Shown here piece after piece: positions 58,571 through 64,000 of a DNA stretch of 64,000 nt. Both the position numbers and the translations under genes were made by a program. Position 1 is the first letter of the stretch; every line of letters begins with the position of its first letter. The notes below the pieces were generated by a model, which was not told where the DNA came from, ran no database searches, and saw nothing but the letters and a program-made list of their open reading frames with translations. The DNA is from Clavibacter michiganensis subsp. insidiosus (GTDB taxonomy: Bacteria; Actinomycetota; Actinomycetes; Actinomycetales; Microbacteriaceae), in NCBI RefSeq assembly GCF_002240565.1, contig NZ_MZMO01000001.1, positions 1,178,001 to 1,242,000 of the forward strand, read 5' to 3'.

Positions 58571-59056
58571 ATGCAGATCGAGCACCGGTACGCCCTATCC
58601 GTCGAGTGGACGGGCGACCGCGGATCCGGCACGTCCGACCACCGCTCCTACGGTCGCGACCACGTGGTCCGCGCGGCGGGCAAGCCCGACCTCCTCGGAT
58701 CCGCCGACCGCTCGTTCCGCGGCGACGTCGACCGCTGGAACCCCGAGGAGACCCTCATCTCGGCGCTCGCGCAGTGCCACCTGCTCAGCTACCTGCACGC
58801 GGCCGCGACGGCGGGCGTCGTCGTCGTCGGCTACAGCGACGAGCCCACCGGCACCATGCGGCAGACGGACGGCGGCGGCGGGCACTTCGTCGAGGTCACG
58901 CTGCGGCCCGTCGTCACCGTGCGCGATCCCGCGCACGTCGAGCTCGCGACGTCGCTGCACCAGGGCGCCTCCGAGCGGTGCTTCATCGCGTCCAGCGTGA
59001 ACTTCCCCGTGCACCACGAGCCGCGCACGGTGCTCGAGGCCCACGCCGGCGCCTGA
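58571..59056 (+). CDS. OsmC family protein
   Basis: 161 residues. A Cys in ALAQCHLLSYLHAAATAGVV and a second in ASERCFIASSVNFPVHHEP match the two cysteines of OsmC/Ohr peroxide reductases. The fold pattern (long central helix, C-terminal strands) agrees. It reduces organic peroxides; the exact substrate is open. Divergent from gabT, with about 70 bases between. Confidence 0.87.
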   Translation: MQIEHRYALSVEWTGDRGSGTSDHRSYGRDHVVRAAGKPDLLGSADRSFRGDVDRWNPEETLISALAQCHLLSYLHAAATAGVVVVGYSDEPTGTMRQTDGGGGHFVEVTLRPVVTVRDPAHVELATSLHQGASERCFIASSVNFPVHHEPRTVLEAHAGA

Positions 59057-59185
59057 CCCGCCGCCCCTCCCCGCGTCCGGCTGCCCGATCCCGGTGGTCG
59101 TCCGGCACCCCTGTCAGGCGGTCCCCGGCCGCTTCGGGCAGAATGTGCGAGTCCCTCCCACATACCTGGTGCGTCCGGCGCGCCG

Positions 59186-60208
59186 ATGAAAGCGACTCAC
59201 GTGAAGCGACGCATCCCCCTCACCCTGGCCGCGGCCGCCGTCCTGGCGCTGTCCGCCTGCTCCGGCAGCGGCACGCCGGACGCGGATCCGTCCGCGAGCC
59301 CGACGGCCGGCGCACGCACCGCGGGGGCGTCCTGCATCGACACCCCGTCGGGCGACGCGTCGAAGTCGGTCAAGGTCTCCGGCGACTTCGGGAAGGCACC
59401 CGAGGTCACGGTCGACGGACCGCTCACGGTCGACACGACCGAGCGCACCGTCGTCACCGAGGGCGACGGCGAGGAGGTCGGCGCGGGCTCCACCGCGAAC
59501 ATCGCGCTCGCCGCCTACAACGGGAAGACCGGCGAGGCCATCGCGCAGCTCGCCTACAACGCGGACTCCCCGCTCCCGGCCACGCTGGACGACAGCGCGC
59601 TCGTCCCCGGCGTCGTCCGCGCTGTCGAGTGCACCACGGTCGGATCGCGCATCGTCGCGGTGGTCCCCGCAGCAGACGGCTTCGCCGCCGAGCAGGCGAC
59701 GACGCTCGGCCTCGGCGCCGACGACCCCATCGTCATCGTGGTCGACGTGCTGAGCCAGGTCCCCACGCGCGCCGACGGCGCGGACCAGCCCGCACCGGAG
59801 GGCTTCCCGACGGTCACGCTCGCGGACGACGGCGCGCCCACCATCACCATCCCGGACGCGGCCCCGCCGACGGAGACGAAGATCGCGAACCTCAAGGTCG
59901 GCGACGGCCCCGAGGTCACCGACGGCGCCAACGTCACGGTGCAGTACACGGGCATCAACTGGAACACCAAGAAGGTCTTCGACTCGAGCTGGGACAAGGG
60001 CGGCAAGCCGGTCTCGTTCCAGACGAGCGGCGTCATCCCCGGCTTCACGAAGGCGCTCGTCGGCCAGAAGGTCGGCTCGCAGGTCATCGCGATCATCCCG
60101 CCGGCCGACGGCTACGGCGACAAGGGCCAGGGCGACGACATCGGCGGCACCGACACCATCGTGTTCGTCGTCGACATCCTCGGCACCCAGTCCGCCCCGG
60201 CCCAGTAG
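59186..60208 (+). CDS. FKBP-type peptidyl-prolyl isomerase lipoprotein, two FKBP-like halves
   Basis: 340 residues. Signal peptide RRIPLTLAAAAVLALSAC with lipobox. The C-terminal half is a normal FKBP: GPEVTDGANVTVQYTGINWN, FDSSWDKGGKPVSFQ, GVIPGFTKALVGQKVGSQVI. The first half looks like a worn copy (EVGAGSTANIALAAYNGKTG, TTVGSRIVAVVPAADGFAAE) without the catalytic aromatic set. It likely helps fold exported proteins at the membrane. Nine nt before dxr, so probably cotranscribed. Confidence 0.9.
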   Translation: MKATHVKRRIPLTLAAAAVLALSACSGSGTPDADPSASPTAGARTAGASCIDTPSGDASKSVKVSGDFGKAPEVTVDGPLTVDTTERTVVTEGDGEEVGAGSTANIALAAYNGKTGEAIAQLAYNADSPLPATLDDSALVPGVVRAVECTTVGSRIVAVVPAADGFAAEQATTLGLGADDPIVIVVDVLSQVPTRADGADQPAPEGFPTVTLADDGAPTITIPDAAPPTETKIANLKVGDGPEVTDGANVTVQYTGINWNTKKVFDSSWDKGGKPVSFQTSGVIPGFTKALVGQKVGSQVIAIIPPADGYGDKGQGDDIGGTDTIVFVVDILGTQSAPAQ

Positions 60209-60216
60209 GAGCAGCC

Positions 60217-61299
60217 GTGCGCCGCGTCATCATCCTCGGATCCACCGGCTCCATCGGCGTGCAGGCCCTCGAGGTCGTCGCGCGGCACCCGGAGCTGTTC
60301 GAGGTGGTGGGGCTCGGCGCCGGCAGCAAGCGCGAGGCGCTCGCCGAGCAGGCGCGCGTCGCGGGCGTCGAGCACACGGCCCTCGGCGCGGACGAGGCCG
60401 AGCAGCTCATCCGCTCGGTCGACGCCGACGTGGTGCTCAACGGCATCACCGGATCCGTGGGGCTCGGCCCCACCCTCGCCGCGCTCGAGGAGGGCCGCAC
60501 CCTCGCCCTCGCCAACAAGGAGTCGCTCATCGTCGGCGGCGAGCTGGTGCGCTCCCTCGCGGCGCCCGGCCAGCTCGTCCCCGTCGACTCGGAGCACTCG
60601 GCCATCGCCCAGGCGCTGCGCGGCGGCACGGCGGAGGAGGTCAGGCGCCTCGTCGTCACGGCGTCCGGCGGTCCGTTCCGCGGCCGGTCGCGCGCCGAGC
60701 TCGCGCACGTCACCCCGCGCGAGGCGCTCGCGCACCCCACCTGGGACATGGGCCTCGTCATCACGACGAACTCGTCGACGCTCGTGAACAAGGGCCTCGA
60801 GGTCATCGAGGCGCACCTGCTGTTCGACGTGCCCTACGAGCGGATCGACGTGGTGGTGCACCCGCAGTCGCTCGTGCACTCCATGGTCGAGTTCATCGAC
60901 GGGTCGACGCTCGCGCAGGCGTCCCCGCCCGACATGCGCCTCCCCATCGCGCTCGGGCTCAACTGGCCGCACCGCATGCACGACGTCGGCGTGCCCATCG
61001 ACTGGACCCGCGCCGCCACGTGGACCTTCGAACCGCTCGACGACGAGGCCTTCCCCGCCGTGCTGCTCGCCAAGCAGGTCGGCACCGCCGGATCCACGTA
61101 CCCGGCCGTCTACAACGCGGCGAACGAGCAGGCCGTGCAGGCGTTCCACGCGGGGCGGGCGGGCTTCCTCGACATCGTCGACACCATTCGCCGCGTCGTC
61201 GACGCGCACGAGCCGGCGTCCGGCCCCCTCACGCGCGAGTCGCTGGCCGAGGCGGAGCGCTGGGCGCGCGCCGAGGCCGACCGGGTCCTCGGCGTCTGA
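60217..61299 (+). CDS. dxr: 1-deoxy-D-xylulose 5-phosphate reductoisomerase
   Basis: 360 residues, GTG start behind TAGGAGC. NADPH-binding GSTGSIGVQALEVVARHPE, the active-site loop LANKESLIVGGELV, DSEHSAIAQALRGG, SGGPFRGRSRAELAHVTPRE, TWDMGLVITTNSSTLVNKGL and MRLPIALGLNWPHRM are all present. It makes 2-C-methyl-D-erythritol 4-phosphate in the MEP isoprenoid path. The site-2 protease gene often next to dxr lies 2.2 kb further, behind two genes on the other strand. Confidence 0.95.
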   Translation: MRRVIILGSTGSIGVQALEVVARHPELFEVVGLGAGSKREALAEQARVAGVEHTALGADEAEQLIRSVDADVVLNGITGSVGLGPTLAALEEGRTLALANKESLIVGGELVRSLAAPGQLVPVDSEHSAIAQALRGGTAEEVRRLVVTASGGPFRGRSRAELAHVTPREALAHPTWDMGLVITTNSSTLVNKGLEVIEAHLLFDVPYERIDVVVHPQSLVHSMVEFIDGSTLAQASPPDMRLPIALGLNWPHRMHDVGVPIDWTRAATWTFEPLDDEAFPAVLLAKQVGTAGSTYPAVYNAANEQAVQAFHAGRAGFLDIVDTIRRVVDAHEPASGPLTRESLAEAERWARAEADRVLGV

Positions 61300-61467
61300 T
61301 CCATCCCCCCCGCGCCGTCGCGATCCAGGCAGCGACTCGTGCCGTGCGCCGATCCCGGTTCGGCGCGCATCGGCTGAGCCGCGCTCGGGGCCGAGCCCGG
61401 ACGTCCCTGGCTCACCCGCGCGGGCTTACCCGCCCCGGGCTCACGCGTCCCGGCTCCGATGCACCCA

Positions 61468-61497
61468 GGCTCAGCCGTTCCCGGCTCAGCCGTTCCC
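61468..61497 (-). repeat. 15-bp tandem repeat at the end of the lipoprotein gene
   Basis: GGCTCAGCCGTTCCC twice. On the minus strand the first TGA met, at 61488-61486, ends the gene, and the other unit holds a second TGA in the same frame. Degenerate relatives (GGCTCA, GGGCTTACC) are scattered from 61380 on; nothing else is seen between dxr and this gene. Confidence 0.6.
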
Positions 61498-62094
61498 GGG
61501 CTTGCCCGGTCCGCCGTTCCCGTTCCCCGGGTTCCCGGGCCCGGCGTTGCCGTTGCCGTTCCCGTTCCCGTTCCCGTTCCCCGGGTCGCCCGGTCCGCCG
61601 TCCTCGTCGCCCGGCGTCGGGCTCGGGGTGGGGGAGGGCGTCGCCGTGCGTGTCGGGCTCGGCGTGGGCGAGGGCGTCGGTGTCCGCGGGGGCGACGGCG
61701 ACGGGCTCGGGGACGGCGAGGTCGAGGGTGCGGGGGTGGTCTCCGCCGCGTCGCGGGCGGCCTCGAGCTGCGCGCGCACCGCGTCGATCCGCGCGATCAC
61801 CTCGTCGTGCCGCGCCTGATCGATCGACGAGTCGGCGAGGTCGGCCTCGACCGCCGCGCGCAGCTCCTCGAGCTGGGCGAGCGCCTTGGCGTAGTCGCCG
61901 TCGGCGGACGACCGCGTGACCGACTGCGTGCGCTGCTGGAGGTCGTCGAGCGCGCGGTCCTCCGGCGTCGACGCGCCCGCGCAGCCGGCGAGGAGGAGCA
62001 CGGCGGTGGTCGCGGTCGCGAGGCCGACCGCGGCGCGTCCGCGGAGAGAGCGCCGCCGGGGGCCGTCGGTCGGGCGGGTGGATGTGCGGATCAC
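61486..62094 (-). CDS. Low-complexity lipoprotein (PT/PS and GN repeats)
   Basis: 202 residues from GTG 62094, overlapping the kinase stop (62091-62094). Lipobox LLAGC, then a helical coiled-coil-like domain (LAQLEELRAAVEADLADSSI, IARIDAVRAQLEAARDAAE), then a Thr/Pro/Ser stretch of about 45 residues and a Gly-Asn-Pro tail. The Pro-rich stalk and GN tail suggest a cell-wall-spanning spacer. Coupled to the kinase, so it may be a target or regulator of it (inference). Confidence 0.82.
   Translation of the reverse strand: MIRTSTRPTDGPRRRSLRGRAAVGLATATTAVLLLAGCAGASTPEDRALDDLQQRTQSVTRSSADGDYAKALAQLEELRAAVEADLADSSIDQARHDEVIARIDAVRAQLEAARDAAETTPAPSTSPSPSPSPSPPRTPTPSPTPSPTRTATPSPTPSPTPGDEDGGPGDPGNGNGNGNGNGNAGPGNPGNGNGGPGKPGNG
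61545..61580 (-). repeat. Hexamer CGTTSC x6 coding Gly-Asn repeats
   Basis: Two CGTTGC then four CGTTCC units (plus strand); in frame, so copy-number change alters tail length only. Confidence 0.75.
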
Positions 62095-63347
62095 GGGGCG
62101 TCCTCCACGCTCTTCTGCAGCTCCTCGAGGCTGGCGCCGAGGGGTCCGGGGACCGACGGGTAGGAGGTGTCCTGGGTCTGCAGCGACTGCACGGTCACGA
62201 CGCCCACGACGGCCGCCGCGGCGATCAGCACGGACACGACCGCGATGCTGAGGGCCCGGCTGCCGCGTCGCTTCGCCGGGACGCGATCCGCGCCGGGTCG
62301 GGCTGCCGGGGAGCCCGCGGCCGTCGGGTCGTCCCCGCGCGCGGGAGGCGCGGCGGCGAACAGCTCGGTCCGGGCGTCCCGATCCGCGGACGGCGCGGCA
62401 GCGGCCGCACCCGCCCCGGCCACGCCGGCCCCGAAGGCGGCAGCCGCGGCGGCCGGCATCACCCGCGTTGACGTGGCCGTCGGCGCGTCCACCGCGGAGT
62501 CGGGCGCGCGCCCGGTCCGCAGCTCCGCGGCGACCTCGCGCGCGGTGGGCCGCGTCGCGGGGTCGCGCCGGGTCATGCGGCCGAGGAGGTCCACCCACGA
62601 GGCGCCGAGGCGGGCCGGGATCTCGGGGTCGCGGACGACGCGCGCCATGGTCGACTCGGCGGCCGTGCCCGGGAAGGTGCGGCGGCCGGTGAGGCACTCG
62701 AGGAGCACGAGGCCGAGCGCGTAGACGTCGGTGGGCGCGCCCACCTCTTCGCCGAGCGCCTGCTCGGGACTGAGGTAGCTCACGGTGCCGACGATGGATC
62801 CGGTCGACGTGAGGCGCGTGCCGTCCACGAGCCGCGCGATCCCGAAGTCGGTGAGCTTGGCGGCGGCCGGCTCGTCGTCCTCCTCGGGTCGGGCGAGCAG
62901 CACGTTGGCGGGCTTCACGTCCCGGTGCACGACGCCGCGGCGGTGGATGTAGCCGAGCGCGTCGCTGAGGATCCCGCCGATGCGGGCGACCTCGGGCCCG
63001 GGCAGCGGCCCCTGCTTCATGCGGTCGGCGAGCGTCGTGCCGTCGACGATCTCCATCACGATGAAGGCGAGCACGCGGTCGGCGACGACGTCGTCGCCCA
63101 CGTCGAAGAGGGTCACGAGGCCGGGGTGGCTGAGGCCCGCGAGCATGCGCACCTCGCCCTCCTGGCGCTCGACCTCGGCCGGGTCCGCGGAGTCGGTCGC
63201 GAAGACCTTGACGGCGACCTCGCGGCCGAGCGTCTCGTCGGATGCGCGGTACACGGTGGCCATGCCGCCGCGTCCGAGCAGCCCGCTGATGCGGTAGCGG
63301 CCCGCCAGCAGCGTGCCGGCGAGCGGGTCGGGCCGTTCTCCGGGCAT
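62091..63347 (-). CDS. Membrane Ser/Thr protein kinase
   Basis: 418 residues from ATG 63347, set by GAGAGGTG six bases upstream. PknB-type kinase domain: YRISGLLGRGGMATVYRASD, REVAVKVFATDS, H141-R-D143 in VVHRDVKPANVLL, LTDFGIARL and the TSTGSIVGTVSYLSPEQALG activation segment with its Thr residues. An Ala/Gly-rich linker follows, then one helix (ALSIAVVSVLIAAAAVVGVV) and a short outside tail with no PASTA domain. Coupled to the low-complexity lipoprotein gene. Both lie opposite in direction to dxr and the site-2 protease. Confidence 0.92.
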   Translation of the reverse strand: MPGERPDPLAGTLLAGRYRISGLLGRGGMATVYRASDETLGREVAVKVFATDSADPAEVERQEGEVRMLAGLSHPGLVTLFDVGDDVVADRVLAFIVMEIVDGTTLADRMKQGPLPGPEVARIGGILSDALGYIHRRGVVHRDVKPANVLLARPEEDDEPAAAKLTDFGIARLVDGTRLTSTGSIVGTVSYLSPEQALGEEVGAPTDVYALGLVLLECLTGRRTFPGTAAESTMARVVRDPEIPARLGASWVDLLGRMTRRDPATRPTAREVAAELRTGRAPDSAVDAPTATSTRVMPAAAAAAFGAGVAGAGAAAAAPSADRDARTELFAAAPPARGDDPTAAGSPAARPGADRVPAKRRGSRALSIAVVSVLIAAAAVVGVVTVQSLQTQDTSYPSVPGPLGASLEELQKSVEDAP

Positions 63348-63470
63348 GGGCGCACCTCTCGTCACGGGTTCCCAGACTAGCCGGGGGCTCCTGGGCGGCG
63401 CCCACCCGTCGCGGTCGCCGGCCAGCCTGCGGATCCGCGCCGCGGGGGCGTCCACCCAGGGTGCGGGAGG

Positions 63471-63476
63471 TAGCGT
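63471..63476 (+). promoter_or_regulatory. -10 element before the site-2 protease gene
   Basis: TAGCGT eight bases before ATG 63485; shows the protease has its own promoter and is not read from dxr. Confidence 0.45.
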
Positions 63477-63484
63477 CTCCCACC

Positions 63485-64000
63485 ATGGACGGCGTCTTCC
63501 TCTACATCCTCGGGGTGCTCATCATCGTGGTCGGCGTCGCCGTGTCCATCGGCCTCCACGAGGTCGGGCACCTGGTGCCCGCGAAGCTCTTCGGCGTGCG
63601 CGTCACGCAGTACATGATCGGCTTCGGGCCGACGATCTTCAGCCGCCGCAAGGGCGAGACCGAGTACGGCGTGAAGGCCATCCCGCTCGGCGGCTACATC
63701 TCCATGATCGGCATGTTCCCGCCGCAGAGCTCCCGCGCCGGCACGAGCAGCACGGGGATCGCGCAGCTCGTCGGGACGGACAGCCGCCGCGGTGCCGCCG
63801 ACGCCGGATCCCCGGCCGCCCCCGACGCCGACGACCGCGCCGGCCGCGGCTTCTTCGACCTCCTCGTGCAGGACGCCCGCCAGGCGAGCGCCGAGAGCGT
63901 CGGCGACGAGGAGGACCGCGCCTTCTACAAGCTGCCCGTCCTCAAGCGCATGGTGATCATGCTCGGCGGCCCGGCGATGAACTTCCTCCTGGCGATCGTG
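63485..64000 (+). CDS. Site-2 protease RseP family (M50), N-terminal part
   Basis: 172 codons up to the window edge. First helix DGVFLYILGVLIIVVGVAVS is followed by the zinc motif HEVGH (IGLHEVGHLVPAK), VTQYMIGFGPTIFSRRKGET, IPLGGYISMIGMFPP, and an acidic insert before VLKRMVIMLGGPAMNFLLAI, the usual second helix. Cuts membrane-anchored anti-sigma factors or signal remnants. The insert of about 90 residues (Ser/Asp/Ala-rich) between strand and helix is typical of actinobacteria. Confidence 0.93.
   Translation, partial: MDGVFLYILGVLIIVVGVAVSIGLHEVGHLVPAKLFGVRVTQYMIGFGPTIFSRRKGETEYGVKAIPLGGYISMIGMFPPQSSRAGTSSTGIAQLVGTDSRRGAADAGSPAAPDADDRAGRGFFDLLVQDARQASAESVGDEEDRAFYKLPVLKRMVIMLGGPAMNFLLAIV

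Noticed and set aside
61468..61580. CRISPR-like array
   Set aside because: Repeats are too short, directly tandem and partly coding; no spacers and no cas genes.

Overview
The window is very GC-rich DNA (about 73% by eye) with dense genes, many GTG/TTG starts, stop/start overlaps and TANNNT -10 elements placed only 6-8 nt before start codons. This, together with gene content such as the tandem glycine riboswitch before gcvTHP, efeUOB behind a DtxR-type box and a dxr/site-2-protease neighbourhood, points to an actinobacterium of the Microbacteriaceae. Clavibacter is my best guess, but that is inference and was not checked by any search. It reads as chromosomal backbone: I see no phage, plasmid, IS, CRISPR array, tRNA or rRNA.

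Layout. 1-8.2 kb: a truncated amino-acid permease; a TlpA/ResA-like lipoprotein broken by an in-frame TGA; a membrane-anchored HNH protein broken by TAG; an APC permease with UspA; a MarR-like regulator; a GIY-YIG protein facing a zinc-ribbon/PD-(D/E)XK protein; a GNAT acetyltransferase; and a ChaB protein. 8.3-12 kb: sufS-sufU, a CopC protein facing a BlaI-type repressor, and an SseB protein. 12-16.9 kb: glycine riboswitch and gcvT-gcvH-gcvP, where gcvP carries a one-base frameshift. 16.9-19.9 kb: acetate permease with its DUF485 partner, and a CPBP protease. 20-29.3 kb: an oligopeptide ABC transporter (lipoprotein, two permeases, fused double ATPase, second lipoprotein), interrupted by an antisense PH-domain gene. 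29.4-31.8 kb: typA and a small lipoprotein. 31.8-35.4 kb: efeUOB iron uptake. 35.5-39.9 kb: PIG-L deacetylase, fdxA, dapC and gltA.

40-56 kb holds a tightly coupled six-gene envelope cluster: a Ser/Thr kinase with an outside domain, a roughly 2000-residue Ig/Fn3 repeat protein, MoxR, DUF58, a transglutaminase-fold membrane protein and an EccC-like FtsK/SpoIIIE ATPase. The giant gene is out of frame because of a third copy of a 7-bp tandem repeat. The transglutaminase-fold protein lacks the usual Cys and His. This is the most interesting system in the window.

56-64 kb: gabT and asparaginase, OsmC, an FKBP lipoprotein, dxr, then a kinase/lipoprotein pair on the opposite strand between dxr and the site-2 protease that runs off the end.

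Four otherwise well-conserved genes are broken by single small lesions (two nonsense codons, one 1-base deletion, one 7-bp duplication). They could be true inactivating mutations, a switch (the 7-bp repeat), or assembly errors; raw reads would decide.
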